Shown: positions 51,831 through 61,358 of the stretch, piece after piece
Position numbering within the stretch: the first letter of the stretch is position 1
Layout: each line of letters opens with the position of its first letter
Assembly (NCBI RefSeq): GCF_014750655.1
Contig: NZ_JABBXD010000007.1
Location: 62,001 to 126,000 of the forward strand
Direction of reading: 5' to 3'
Length of the DNA stretch: 64,000 nt
Source of the DNA: Salinimonas profundi
GTDB taxonomy: Bacteria; Pseudomonadota; Gammaproteobacteria; Enterobacterales; Alteromonadaceae
Translations under genes and position numbers: made by a program
Notes under the pieces: model-generated
Databases searched by the model: none
What the model saw: only the letters and a program-made list of their open reading frames with translations
Told to the model about the DNA's origin: nothing

Positions 51831-52598
51831 ATGTTGCCCTTGATAAGAAGTATTTATAAAAGCGCTGTGCCTGCCGAATTCAGATTCTGGCTATACAAGA
51901 AACGCAATCCAGTACATATGGCAAATTTGCGAAAACGGGTCAACCCTTCTCCAAAAGGCGACTTTTCACTGGCGCCATATGACCAGAAAAAAGCCATTTT
52001 CGTTCACATCACCAAAACGGCGGGGACCTCTGTCGCACTGACGCTGTTCGGCGCATTGCCTTACCATTACAGGGCATGGGAATACCGGGTTATTTTCGGT
52101 AAAAAGGACTTCAACGATTATTTTAAATTTGCGTTTGTTCGCAATCCCTGGGACCGCTTATATTCTGCCTTTTCATTTCTGAAAGGCGGCGGCTGGGACG
52201 ATAACGACAAGCGTTGGGCTGAAGAAAACCTCGCTGGTATTGATGATTTCAATGATTTTGTCATCAACTGGCTTACGCCGGAAAGATTGTATGCTTATAT
52301 CCATTTCTGGCCACAAAGTGATTTTATTTGCGATGGCAAAAACCGGGCGATGATTGATTATCTGGCCTATTTCGAAACCATTGGCGACGATTTTGAGCGC
52401 ATCGCGAAACAAATAGATTGCAAAGAATCACTGCAGCATACCAATGCGTCAAAACGCAAAGGATATAAAGAGGTTTACAGCGAAGAAGCCAGACAAAAAG
52501 TCGCCTTGCTATACGCCAGAGATATCAATAATTTCGGTTACCGTTTCGACGGATTTTCCCGGAAGCGTGTAGACGGGGAGTCTTTTGTCAGTGAGTAA
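51831..52598 (+). CDS. Sulfotransferase family 2-like protein
   Basis: This 255-residue protein has VHITKTAGTSVALTLFG (PAPS loop, about 58-74) and FVRNPWDRLYSAF (about 102-114, R104), both typical of Sulfotransfer_2 carbohydrate sulfotransferases. Charged residues fill the rest. The TTG directly before the ATG is an alternative start and the ribosome-binding site is weak. It is divergent from the minus-strand sulfotransferase pair and overlaps the next glycosyltransferase start by 8 bp. Confidence 0.8.
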   Translation: MLPLIRSIYKSAVPAEFRFWLYKKRNPVHMANLRKRVNPSPKGDFSLAPYDQKKAIFVHITKTAGTSVALTLFGALPYHYRAWEYRVIFGKKDFNDYFKFAFVRNPWDRLYSAFSFLKGGGWDDNDKRWAEENLAGIDDFNDFVINWLTPERLYAYIHFWPQSDFICDGKNRAMIDYLAYFETIGDDFERIAKQIDCKESLQHTNASKRKGYKEVYSEEARQKVALLYARDINNFGYRFDGFSRKRVDGESFVSE

Positions 52599-53736
52599 GC
52601 AGCAACAGCCAGGGATCCTGTGTGTAGCAAACTGGAAGTCTGATGTGGGCTACGCCTGGTGGCTGATGGAAAGTTACTGGGTAAAAATCAGTGAAATGTT
52701 TAGCGATTCACATATCACATTTCTCGCTTATCCAGAGATAAACGCCATTCCCCAGCACATCGAAGAGAGCGAAATTCGGTATTTCCAGCATACTTTTCGA
52801 CCGGAAACATTCAGTGATATCCGTCACAATATTGCGATTATTAAAAAATATAATATCCGGGTATTGTACTTATCTGACTACGGTGTGTCCTCTCTGGCTT
52901 ACGCCATGTATCGCGCTGCCGGCGTCGATAAAATTATTGTGCACGATCACACTCCCGGCCTGCGAACAAAGGCATCTGGCCTGAAGAAACACCTTAAAAC
53001 GGTCAAAGCCAACTTCCCGCTACTGCGTGCAGATGCAGCATTTGGCGCAACCAGCTTTGTTACGCGACGGCTGACGGAAACCGCCTGTTTCAGTGAAAAG
53101 CGCTGTTTTACCGTGCAAAATGGGATTTTACCCTTTGATTGCGCGCCCGCCACAGATGGCAGACTTAACCGTTTGTTTTCCGGGAATACCAACAAAATTA
53201 TTGTGACTGCAGCCCGTGCAAACAAGTATAAAGGGATAGATTTTGCCCTTGAGGTCATCGCAAAGCTCGTTCACGAACATCAGTTTTCGGATATTGGCTA
53301 TCTGCTGTGTGGAGATGGTCCGGATTTGGACAGTTTCCGTCAGCTGGCCAGAGAATTAGATATAACACAATACTGCTATTTCCCGGGAAGAGTAGATAAA
53401 GCCAGTGAAATATTATGTCATTGTTATCTGGGGTTTCAGCCAGCGAAAGGCGAGGTCGGCTATTCGCTGTCTATCTTAGAATATATGTATGCAGGGCTAC
53501 CGGTTATCGTACCGGATAATCCCTCTGTTTGTGAAGCTACGGATGACGGTAAAACCGGCGCGATTTACTCGCAGGATAACGTTGAAAGCGCCGCTCAGGC
53601 CATTGCTGATTATCTCAGCAAGCCTGACAGGCAGGAGCAGCACGGCAAAGCCGCGCGTGAGCAGATACAGCAACATTATACACTCGCAGCCACGCATGAT
53701 GCGTTGCGAAAAGCCATGGAACAAGTAGTCAGGTAA
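52591..53736 (+). CDS. GT4-family glycosyltransferase
   Basis: This 381-residue GT-B glycosyltransferase has LLCGDGPDLDSFRQLA, FPGRVDKASEILCHCYLGFQPA and EVGYSLSILEYMYAGLPVIVPD, a Glycos_transf_1 C-terminal domain. The N-terminal half reads LCVANWKSDVGYAWWLM. The start is taken as GTG (MSKQQQ), with GGGGAG ten bases upstream; a TTG two codons earlier is equally possible. The neighbours 56092 and 59589 also start with (G/A)TGAGTAAG, which favours the GTG. It follows the sulfotransferase with overlap and precedes another GT4 by 5 bp. Confidence 0.85.
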   Translation: MSKQQQPGILCVANWKSDVGYAWWLMESYWVKISEMFSDSHITFLAYPEINAIPQHIEESEIRYFQHTFRPETFSDIRHNIAIIKKYNIRVLYLSDYGVSSLAYAMYRAAGVDKIIVHDHTPGLRTKASGLKKHLKTVKANFPLLRADAAFGATSFVTRRLTETACFSEKRCFTVQNGILPFDCAPATDGRLNRLFSGNTNKIIVTAARANKYKGIDFALEVIAKLVHEHQFSDIGYLLCGDGPDLDSFRQLARELDITQYCYFPGRVDKASEILCHCYLGFQPAKGEVGYSLSILEYMYAGLPVIVPDNPSVCEATDDGKTGAIYSQDNVESAAQAIADYLSKPDRQEQHGKAAREQIQQHYTLAATHDALRKAMEQVVR

Positions 53737-53741
53737 GCGAT

Positions 53742-54998
53742 ATGAACAACAATTTTTTTCAGCCTTTTCCCGAGACCAGAGATAGCGATGCGGTGAACGT
53801 TCTCACTATTGCAGCTTCATTCCCAAGCTTGATTCAGCCCTGGCTGGTTAATCACCTGGTACAGATTATTCGTCACGGTGGTGACAATCGAATTGTATCC
53901 CGTCGTGAAGAAAAAGCCGTTTTTACCGATGCTATTGTTGAAAACAATTTATTGGAAAAGTACTGGTGTGTAGGTGACGATAAAATTGAGCTGTTGCGCG
54001 ATTATATAAAGGCAATGGCGGATAAGCCGCTGCGTCAGCGAACGCAACAATTAATGCGCAATTACAACGCAAAAGACCGTTCAGTCAAAATGCGTATTTT
54101 TGATAAACTCAGTAGCCCGGTATTTGCCTGCAATCCGGATATCATTCATTCTCACAGCGAACCAGCCGGTGCACGATTTATTAAGCTTATTCAGGCCAAT
54201 AAAGCCCCTCTGGTTATGACGTTTCACGGATTGCCGCCTGTAGGTGTGGCACATATAACCGATGCGCAGCGAAACGAATACACCGCAACAGCAGAAGCAA
54301 TATTCGTTAATACGGAATTTGCCAAACAACAATATATTTCGCTGGGCGCACCGGAAGAAAAGTTCATCATTGTACCGCAGGGAATAGACCTGTCTCGCTG
54401 GCCATTGCAACAGCGCCCGTTTCCTGAAAACGGCACTGTCAATCTGCTCACCGTTGGTAGATTACATCCGGATAAGGGGCATCGCTACGCCCTTGATGCC
54501 GTAAAAAAACTGGTGGATCAGGGGCATGACATTCAGTACACCATCGTAGGCAGCGGGCCGGAAAAAGAAAACATTGCAACGAAAGCTGACGGGTTGGGGA
54601 TAGGAGACCGAATTCGTATTCACTCGGCGATTCCGGACAAGCAGTTGGCTGAGATTTATCGCCAGTCACATATTTTTGTTCTGCCGAGCCTGCGCTCAAA
54701 GGACGGTTTTCATGAAGAAACTCAGGGCGTAGTGTTACAGGAAGCACAGGCTACAGGGCTGATCACCATAGCAACGCGCAGCGGTGGTATCCCTGAGTGT
54801 ATAGATGATGGCAAATCAGGTTACCTGGTGCCGGACAGGGATGCAGACGCGCTGGCAAGTGCAATCGATGCTGTCATTAATAAAAAAGATGAGTGGCTGA
54901 ATATTCAGGCAGCAGCGCGTCAGTGGGTAGAGCATCATTACAGTGCCGATAAAATTGGCGATCGGATGAACGCGTACTATCGTGACATTATCCGATAG
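53742..54998 (+). CDS. GT4-family glycosyltransferase
   Basis: This 418-residue GT-B enzyme has the GT4 motifs FVNTEFAKQQYISLG, VGRLHPDKGHRYALDAV, YTIVGSGPEKENI, FVLPSLRSKDGFHEETQGVVLQEA and SGGIPECIDDGKSGYLVPD. The KDGFHEETQGV segment is typical of colanic-acid WcaL/AmsK-like members. It would extend the repeat unit. It starts 5 bp after the previous glycosyltransferase and is the last gene of this plus-strand group; structured leader sequence follows. Confidence 0.88.
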   Translation: MNNNFFQPFPETRDSDAVNVLTIAASFPSLIQPWLVNHLVQIIRHGGDNRIVSRREEKAVFTDAIVENNLLEKYWCVGDDKIELLRDYIKAMADKPLRQRTQQLMRNYNAKDRSVKMRIFDKLSSPVFACNPDIIHSHSEPAGARFIKLIQANKAPLVMTFHGLPPVGVAHITDAQRNEYTATAEAIFVNTEFAKQQYISLGAPEEKFIIVPQGIDLSRWPLQQRPFPENGTVNLLTVGRLHPDKGHRYALDAVKKLVDQGHDIQYTIVGSGPEKENIATKADGLGIGDRIRIHSAIPDKQLAEIYRQSHIFVLPSLRSKDGFHEETQGVVLQEAQATGLITIATRSGGIPECIDDGKSGYLVPDRDADALASAIDAVINKKDEWLNIQAAARQWVEHHYSADKIGDRMNAYYRDIIR

Positions 54999-55080
54999 GT
55001 GATAAGCCACCTAAACAGATCGCAATTTTTATTTCGAGCAGGAAGTCTTTTACAGCAGCCATGCTGTATAACACATCTGA

Positions 55081-55249
55081 CTCATGATTTTTTATGAGAT
55101 TTGCGCGGGCATTAATGCCCAGCGGACATTTTTTAGCTACGGCAAGGCCACTTGGGGCTCAAAGCGTAGCAACAAAACTTTCTAAGAGCGCTGACGACTG
55201 AAAGTTGAAGACCCGCCGGGTCAATTATGTAAGAGGTAGAAAAGGATAG
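55081..55249 (+). promoter_or_regulatory. Structured leader with a JUMPstart-like element
   Basis: Before the 55.2-61.4 kb operon the leader has a perfect 14-nt palindrome GGGCATTAATGCCC (55107-55120), a T-run (55129-55134), then a hairpin GCTACG (55136-55141)/CGTAGC (55165-55170) with inner GCC/GGC, and GACCC/GGGTC (55210-55222). The stretch with TAGCT, AAGGCCA, GGGGC and CGTAGC resembles the JUMPstart/ops element used by RfaH in polysaccharide operons, but the exact ops consensus GGCGGTAG is not present. The palindrome with T-run may also end the upstream operon. AAGGA precedes the ATG. Confidence 0.35.
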
Positions 55250-56095
55250 ATGATCAGGAAGCAGTTAAAAAAACTCAAAGACGCAATGCTTATCAGACGA
55301 CTTCAAAAAGATAAGTCAGTGCTTAAGCCAGGCGGAAAGCTGGAAAATGGCAGAGAGTTAATTGTCTCTTTAACCTCTATAGCGTCGCGTCTGCACCTTA
55401 TAGATTTAACCATTCATTCGTTGCTGTCGCAGTCATTACAGCCGTCAAAGATTATACTTTGGCTGTCTGAAACCAGCGGGGAACTGCCTGACAATGTGAA
55501 GCAGCTCGAAAAGGCCGGTCTGACAGTCAGACGGTGTGAGGATGTTGGACCGCACACTAAACTGGTGCCGTCGTTGATGCATTATCCTGATGCCGTTGTT
55601 GTAACGGCTGATGATGACACCCTTTACCCAAAACACTGGTTACAGGAGCTGGTTACCAGCTATCTGAAGGTCCCTGATGCTATTCACTGTCATCGCGCCC
55701 ACTATATTAAGTTTGATAATAGTGGCGATATGCAGCCCTATATTAAATGGGGGTGGCTGGCACAGGGTCATGTGGGTCCCGATCATTGTATTTTTCCCAC
55801 CGGAGTCGGTGGTGTACTTTATCCGCCGGGCAGCTTGCACCAGGAAGCCACTAACATAGCGCTATTTAAAACGTTATCCCCTAAAGCCGATGACATCTGG
55901 TTTAAGGCGATGGCGCTGATAAACAACACGAGTGCGGTAAAGGTCAGACCCTATTTTGAGGAATATCCCACTACGGAAGGCAGTCAGGAAGATGCTAAAC
56001 TGGGCCCGCAAAATGTTGGCGGTGGCGGTAACGACAAACAGTTTCAGGCGTGTATTGAGCATTTCAATATCCCGCTGTCGCAATTTAAGAAGTGA
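55250..56095 (+). CDS. GT-A-type glycosyltransferase
   Basis: This 281-residue protein has a GT-A fold pattern: ELIVSLTSIASRLHLIDLTIHSLLSQS, IILWLSETSGELP and the acidic VVTADDDTLYPKHWLQELV (a DDD metal site at about 124-126), then GVGGVLYPPGSLHQEA and ADDIWFKAMALINNT. It resembles a group of family-2-like glycosyltransferases found in capsule loci. No membrane helix is seen. The ATG has AAGGA four bases upstream. It heads the operon ending at 61358; its stop overlaps the GTG of the next gene by 4 bp. Confidence 0.78.
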   Translation: MIRKQLKKLKDAMLIRRLQKDKSVLKPGGKLENGRELIVSLTSIASRLHLIDLTIHSLLSQSLQPSKIILWLSETSGELPDNVKQLEKAGLTVRRCEDVGPHTKLVPSLMHYPDAVVVTADDDTLYPKHWLQELVTSYLKVPDAIHCHRAHYIKFDNSGDMQPYIKWGWLAQGHVGPDHCIFPTGVGGVLYPPGSLHQEATNIALFKTLSPKADDIWFKAMALINNTSAVKVRPYFEEYPTTEGSQEDAKLGPQNVGGGGNDKQFQACIEHFNIPLSQFKK

Positions 56096-56853
56096 GTAAG
56101 CCTGTGGCACAAAAACGATTTCTTATTACGACCCTGGTCATCGGCGAAGAAATAGAAGCATTAGCAGAATATACACTCCCCACTATGAGAGACTATGCTC
56201 AAAAAGTTGGCGCTGACTTTAAAGTAATGGGAAAAACCGGTATTTCAGAAACGCTAAGTCCGTACTATGAAAAAAATCAAATCTTTGATTTTTTCGAAGA
56301 GTACGAAAAGGTACTTTATATAGACTCCGACATATTGGTGTCGCCCGATGCGCCCGATCTTTTTTCGCTGCACGAGGGTGACCGCGTTATGGCTATTGAG
56401 GTAGAAAACGTCTATAAGGCAGCGATGAATGAGAAAAATGCGCTTAACAGTACGTTAGGCGATGTGGAGTGGACAGCCAAATATTTTAACTCTGGTGTTG
56501 TTTTATTCACAGACAAATATAAGTCGCTACTTAATACTACGGATGGGTTAATAGACAAGTGGATAGATGCCAAGAAAAATGGTTTGGTATCGGGGCTCAA
56601 CGATCAGAGCATTTTCAATTATCGTGTTAATCAACATAATATCCCAATGCAATATGTAGATCGTTCCTTTAACTATACAAAGGCGTGGGGAAGTTTTAAT
56701 CAACGTTTCAGTAAATACTTTATTCATTATGCAGGGCTAAAGGGGAGGCGGTTAAAAATGATTAAGCGAGACAGTGCATTGCTTAAGTCAACCGCGATGC
56801 GAAAATTACTTTCTAAAAGCCCGGTTCTTGTATCTATACTGGATAAATTTTAA
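56092..56853 (+). CDS. GT8-like glycosyltransferase
   Basis: This 253-residue protein has the GT8/glycogenin-like motifs VLYIDSDILVSPDAPDLF (DxD metal site at about residue 79-81), YFNSGVVLFTDKY, SGLNDQSIFNYRV and FIHYAGLKGRR. It would transfer a sugar from a nucleotide donor to the lipid-linked repeat. The start is GTG, in a GTGA overlap with the preceding stop. Its basic C-terminus may be membrane-binding. Confidence 0.82.
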   Translation: MSKPVAQKRFLITTLVIGEEIEALAEYTLPTMRDYAQKVGADFKVMGKTGISETLSPYYEKNQIFDFFEEYEKVLYIDSDILVSPDAPDLFSLHEGDRVMAIEVENVYKAAMNEKNALNSTLGDVEWTAKYFNSGVVLFTDKYKSLLNTTDGLIDKWIDAKKNGLVSGLNDQSIFNYRVNQHNIPMQYVDRSFNYTKAWGSFNQRFSKYFIHYAGLKGRRLKMIKRDSALLKSTAMRKLLSKSPVLVSILDKF

Positions 56854-56897
56854 TTTTTAACATGCAAAACAATACAATTGTTTGAGGTTTAAGTTTC

Positions 56898-58724
56898 ATG
56901 TTTAACGATTTGAAAGAACTTTTTCGGTTGCTTAACACAAGGCAGCGCGTCAAAGTTTACGCTTTGCAGGTTTTATTCTTTATATCTGCTTTAGCACAAA
57001 TTGCGACAATCGGTAGTATCGCGCCATTTATCGCAATTATTACAGCGCCGGAGTTAGTTGAAACGCATCCTATATACAGCGCGATTTATGATTTTTCTGG
57101 CGTAGACAGTTTTACTAATTTTTTAATACTTTATGGCGCGATTGTTTGCTTTGTAATATTTTTTGGAAACCTCATATCCGCTGTAGTGCTCTGGTTTTCC
57201 TTTCGGGTTTCTGTGTCAATTGGTTCTCAGCTTCAAAGACGTTTATTTGGTCTGTATATGGCGAATCAATACATCTACTTTATGAAAAACAGCCCAAGCT
57301 ACATGATCAATAAAATCAACGGGCAGATACCCCGAATGATCTACATGGTTATGCAGCCATCACTGCAGTTGGTTTCTCAGTTCTTAATCGTACTAATGAT
57401 CATCGTCACCTTATTCGCAGTGGATCCGATGCTGGCGTTTGTATCAGGCATTGTGGTGGGGGCAATCTACTATGTAATTTATATGGTAGTGCGTAAACGC
57501 ACGGTTCAGTCGGGGAAAACAGTTACCAATGTCAATCGGCAAAAACTGGAAATTTTGCAGGAAAGTATTCGCGGCATCCGTGATGTTAAACTTATGCATA
57601 TCGAAGACTGGTATGAAAACCGTTTAGATCGCACGACGCGACGTGGCTTGAATGCGAGCTCTTATATTTCTCTGGCCGGAGACTTACCGCGTTTTATTGT
57701 TGAAACGGTCATCTTTTTGGCGATAATTTCGCTGGCTCTTTATATGTTGATTACCGAAGGCAATGGCACATCGGTGGTATCAACCCTGAGTTTCTACGCG
57801 ATGGCAGGCTACAAAATATTGCCTGCAGCGCAGGGCATCTATAAATCAATAACGATTTTAAAAGGGCATGGAAAGGTAGTCTGGGACGTAAGTAAGGAAT
57901 TTGATGACGCCGTGCTTACCGCGACGAAAAAAGATAAAGCGGAAGTTGAAAGCCTGACGTTGAAAGATGCGTTAAAGGTTGACGACATTACCTATACCTA
58001 TCCAAATGAACCTAAGCCAGCCATTAAAAACATGAGCTTTACCGTGCCTGCAAATAGTCTTGTTGCATTTGTGGGAGGTTCAGGTGCAGGAAAAACCACT
58101 GTCGCGAATCTGGTATGTGGCCTTATTACGACAGATTCTGGTGAAATTGACATCGACGATACACCGCTAAAAGGGATTAATGTCAAGCGTTGGCAGCATT
58201 CTATCGGCTACGTACCGCAAAACATCTTCATGATAAACGATACGGTTTCCAAGAACATTACGTTTGGGGTACCGGACGAGGAAGTGGATGAAGAAAAAGT
58301 AAAGCTGGCCGCTAAACGTGCCAATATCCACGATTTTATTGAGTCAATGAGTGCCGGATATGAGACAAAAGTCGGTGAGAATGGTGATTTATTAAGTGGT
58401 GGTCAGCGCCAGCGACTGGCAATTGCCAGAGCGCTGTATCGTGAGCCCAGCATGCTGATTCTTGATGAGGCGACCAGTGCCCTGGATAATATTACAGAGC
58501 GTAATATTTTGAAGGAAATAAGAACATTGTCTGAGTCGATGACTATTATCATGATCGCTCACAGATTATCCACAGTTGAAAAGTGTGACAATATATTTGT
58601 CTTTCAATCAGGAAAAATTGCCGAGGCGGGTACCTACAATGAACTACTTGAAAAGTCAGATTACTTCCGGGAGCTGGTCTACGGTGATGAGCACGCGCAC
58701 AAACAATTAGAAAATAATGTATAG
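56898..58724 (+). CDS. ABC exporter (MsbA/PglK-like half-transporter)
   Basis: This 608-residue protein has an N-terminal transmembrane domain with six helices (about 20-315) and a nucleotide-binding domain with Walker A GGSGAGKTT (about 393-401), ABC signature LSGGQ (about 498-502) and Walker B SMLILDEATSALD. Full-length half-transporters of this kind include the PglK flippase for lipid-linked oligosaccharides. In this locus, with no Wzx-like gene in the window, it could flip the lipid-linked repeat unit; this is inference. A ribosome-binding site (GTTTGAGG) lies at about 14 bp. Confidence 0.88.
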   Translation: MFNDLKELFRLLNTRQRVKVYALQVLFFISALAQIATIGSIAPFIAIITAPELVETHPIYSAIYDFSGVDSFTNFLILYGAIVCFVIFFGNLISAVVLWFSFRVSVSIGSQLQRRLFGLYMANQYIYFMKNSPSYMINKINGQIPRMIYMVMQPSLQLVSQFLIVLMIIVTLFAVDPMLAFVSGIVVGAIYYVIYMVVRKRTVQSGKTVTNVNRQKLEILQESIRGIRDVKLMHIEDWYENRLDRTTRRGLNASSYISLAGDLPRFIVETVIFLAIISLALYMLITEGNGTSVVSTLSFYAMAGYKILPAAQGIYKSITILKGHGKVVWDVSKEFDDAVLTATKKDKAEVESLTLKDALKVDDITYTYPNEPKPAIKNMSFTVPANSLVAFVGGSGAGKTTVANLVCGLITTDSGEIDIDDTPLKGINVKRWQHSIGYVPQNIFMINDTVSKNITFGVPDEEVDEEKVKLAAKRANIHDFIESMSAGYETKVGENGDLLSGGQRQRLAIARALYREPSMLILDEATSALDNITERNILKEIRTLSESMTIIMIAHRLSTVEKCDNIFVFQSGKIAEAGTYNELLEKSDYFRELVYGDEHAHKQLENNV

Positions 58725-58735
58725 GGGAAAGGTCG

Positions 58736-59596
58736 ATGATTTCTATTATCGTCTGTACATATAATCGTGCCCCGGCTTTGTTGCAGTGTCTTAAATCTTT
58801 TGAAGCGCTTAATTTTGATGATCAGTGGGAACTTATTGTTGTCGACAACAACAGCTCTGACGCCACAGCACAGGTTATTGAGGAATTCGCTCAACAGGCA
58901 TCCTTCCCTGTTGTTTATAAAAAAGAAGAGGCGCAAGGATTAGGCAATGCACGCAATGCGGGTATTGCCCAGGCAAGTTATGACATCATTGCTTTTACTG
59001 ATGACGACTGCTACCCGGCCGCTGATTATCTGGAACAAATCGCTTCGGCATTTAACGATGAGCAGTTGGGGTTTGCCGGTGGCCGCGTGCTTTTACATGA
59101 TCCCGACGATCTGCCCGTGACAATCAAACTTTCAGAAACACCGGAATTTTATACTCCCGGACAGGTCATGCGGCCAGGTGCGATTCACGGTGCTAATTTT
59201 ATGTTCAGACGAGAAGCTCTGGTGGCTGCGCAAGGCTTCGATGCCTTGTTTGGGGCCGGGGCAGCTTTTCCTTGTGAGGATGTAGACACGGTCGCTGAAT
59301 GTCTTCGGCTTGGATGGAAGGGGCAATATATACCTTCTATTGTTGTTTCTCACGATCACGGGCGCAAAACCCAGGATGAACTGGAAAAGTTGCGCTATGG
59401 CTATGACATAGGCCGTGGTGCTTATTACGCTAAGCGCGCATTTAAATGTAAAACACAAAAACTCAGATACTTGAAATTCTGGTTTTTCAAAATTCGCAAG
59501 CAACCGTTGCATAAGACCAAAGTTGAGATTAACTCTGCAATTCGATATTTACTTGCAGCTCGCCAGCACAATCAGCGAAAACTTGATAATGAGTAA
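58736..59596 (+). CDS. Family 2 glycosyltransferase
   Basis: This 286-residue GT2 enzyme has SIIVCTYNRAPALLQCLKSF, LIVVDNNSSDAT, GLGNARNAGIAQASYDIIAFTDDDCYP (DDD at about 88-90), GGRVLLHDPDD and GAGAAFPCEDVD. It is a typical soluble to peripheral glycosyltransferase. The ATG has GGGGAAAGG upstream. The stop overlaps the start of the following sulfotransferase by 8 bp, so the genes are translated together. Confidence 0.9.
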   Translation: MISIIVCTYNRAPALLQCLKSFEALNFDDQWELIVVDNNSSDATAQVIEEFAQQASFPVVYKKEEAQGLGNARNAGIAQASYDIIAFTDDDCYPAADYLEQIASAFNDEQLGFAGGRVLLHDPDDLPVTIKLSETPEFYTPGQVMRPGAIHGANFMFRREALVAAQGFDALFGAGAAFPCEDVDTVAECLRLGWKGQYIPSIVVSHDHGRKTQDELEKLRYGYDIGRGAYYAKRAFKCKTQKLRYLKFWFFKIRKQPLHKTKVEINSAIRYLLAARQHNQRKLDNE

Positions 59597-60494
59597 GCCA
59601 AAAGCCATCCGTGCTCACATCGGAGCGCACAAAACTGCCACCACACATTTTCAGGATACGCTTGCTCATCTTGCTCCAACTTTAAAAAATGAAAATATTA
59701 TCTATCTTGAACGCGAGCATTACCGACCCATTATAAGAAAGCTTGCCCGGGGAAAGCGCCTAAAACAACATCGACTTCAGTTTTTCAAGAATCGCACACT
59801 AATTAAAGACTTAATGAAAGATTGTGACAATGATTCGGTTTTGCTCTTATCCGAAGAAAATATTCTTGGTGACTGTATACATCTTTGTGATATCCAACCG
59901 TTTGCGTTCATAGATTTCACGTTTCTTAATACGCTTTTAAAAGTAGCGCCGACAGAATTATTCTTAAGTATCCGAAGTTTTGATTCTGTGCTGTCGGGAG
60001 CTTACTGCACTGCCTTAAAATACCATCCAAGAGAAGCGCTTATTGCTAAAGAAAAGTTGCAGAATGCGTTTAATGAAGATATTTATCCCTCATGGATTCC
60101 TCTAATTGAGCGATTGAAAAACAGTTTACCAAACGCGTCGTTAAGTGTGTGGACGCAGGAGCATTATAAAAATGCTTCTTCTGATGTAATTCGCCATTTT
60201 ATTGAGCGTCCGAAACAACATGTTCCTGTTATCGAAAGGCCCCGAGAAACAGTGACGCCAAGCGAAGCCGCGATAGTCAATATCGAGCAACTAATTGTAG
60301 ATGAAAAAAACGTGGTGGAGAGCGGTTCAAAGTGGGAAAGTAAATGCGATGATATTTACCGAAAGTATTCTGCAGAGACCGATGAACAGAAATTCAGCTT
60401 CTTTACACCAGTTCAAAAAAAGGTAGTACAACAACGATACAGGCAGGAGTTGGATGAAATTGACATCAGATGGCCTGGCATCATTGTTCGATAA
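59589..60494 (+). CDS. Sulfotransferase-like protein
   Basis: This 301-residue protein starts with HIGAHKTATTHFQDTL (PAPS-loop-like, about 10-25) and has LFLSIRSFDSVLSGAYC further on, which fits the 3'-phosphate-binding element. The rest is highly charged and not recognised in detail, so the assignment rests mainly on the N-terminal motif. A frame 22 codons longer exists inside the upstream gene; this ATG starts MSKPKAI, like its neighbours. It lies between glycosyltransferases and a second sulfotransferase. Confidence 0.65.
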   Translation: MSKPKAIRAHIGAHKTATTHFQDTLAHLAPTLKNENIIYLEREHYRPIIRKLARGKRLKQHRLQFFKNRTLIKDLMKDCDNDSVLLLSEENILGDCIHLCDIQPFAFIDFTFLNTLLKVAPTELFLSIRSFDSVLSGAYCTALKYHPREALIAKEKLQNAFNEDIYPSWIPLIERLKNSLPNASLSVWTQEHYKNASSDVIRHFIERPKQHVPVIERPRETVTPSEAAIVNIEQLIVDEKNVVESGSKWESKCDDIYRKYSAETDEQKFSFFTPVQKKVVQQRYRQELDEIDIRWPGIIVR

Positions 60495-60536
60495 TCTACC
60501 ACTGAGGAGACTCTAAGCTTTTACTAAGGATTAATT

Positions 60537-61358
60537 ATGGTAATAACGGACTCATTTGTATTAATTAATTACCCCAAAACTGGTAGCACCTTCGCCAGAG
60601 CCGTTCTAAAAGAAGTTCACGAGCTTCAGTTAGCAGACCGAAGCTTCACAAGGAAGATAACCGATGCTTTGCACGTTACATCAAAGCCTTTCTTTGAGGA
60701 ATTAATGCTGCCCAATATCAAGGTGAAGCACGTAAAGCGTCCCAAAGACCAACATGGGTGCTTCTGTCAGATACCGCACAAATATCGGGATAAAAAAGTT
60801 ACCACGATTATCAGAAACCCTTATTCTCGCTTCATGTCCGCTTATACTTATAAGTGGTGGCAGAAATTTCCCCCCTTAAAAGCTGAGTTACTAGAGAAAA
60901 ATTTTCCAAATTTTCCCGATCTTTCATTAGATGAGTACGTGGATTTGATGCAAATGGCTATGATCCACGGCCGGTTGGAAGGAAAAAATATTGAGGGAGT
61001 GGGGGACCAGACTGTTCAGTTTATTCAGATGTTTTTCAAGCAACCTGAAAAAACTTTATCAAGCCTTTCTCGAGAGTATATCAATAGTGAAAAGCCATTT
61101 GATGACATTGCGGATATCCATTTTATACAGCAGGAAGATTTGAATAATCAGCTTGCCAATTTGCTCACCGCTCATGGTTATGCAAAAAAATATAGTGATT
61201 ATGCGAAATCTAAAGAGCGTATGAATGTTACTGAAATGTCTGAAGATCGAGAGAAAATATGGACGCCTAAAGCACTGAACTATATAGAGAAGAATGAGAG
61301 AATGATTTTTCGGATTTACGAAAGAGCGGGAATTCACTATTCAAAGCCACAACTTTGA
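60537..61358 (+). CDS. Sulfotransferase family 2-like protein
   Basis: This 273-residue protein has INYPKTGSTFARAVL (PAPS loop, about 10-24) and TIIRNPYSRFMSAYTY (about 90-105, R93), typical of Sulfotransfer_2 proteins. VGDQTVQFIQMFF and DIHFIQQEDLNNQL follow. It is the last gene of the 55.2-61.4 kb operon. A 12-bp inverted repeat overlaps its stop codon. It would sulfate a sugar in the growing chain; the acceptor is unknown. Confidence 0.8.
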   Translation: MVITDSFVLINYPKTGSTFARAVLKEVHELQLADRSFTRKITDALHVTSKPFFEELMLPNIKVKHVKRPKDQHGCFCQIPHKYRDKKVTTIIRNPYSRFMSAYTYKWWQKFPPLKAELLEKNFPNFPDLSLDEYVDLMQMAMIHGRLEGKNIEGVGDQTVQFIQMFFKQPEKTLSSLSREYINSEKPFDDIADIHFIQQEDLNNQLANLLTAHGYAKKYSDYAKSKERMNVTEMSEDREKIWTPKALNYIEKNERMIFRIYERAGIHYSKPQL

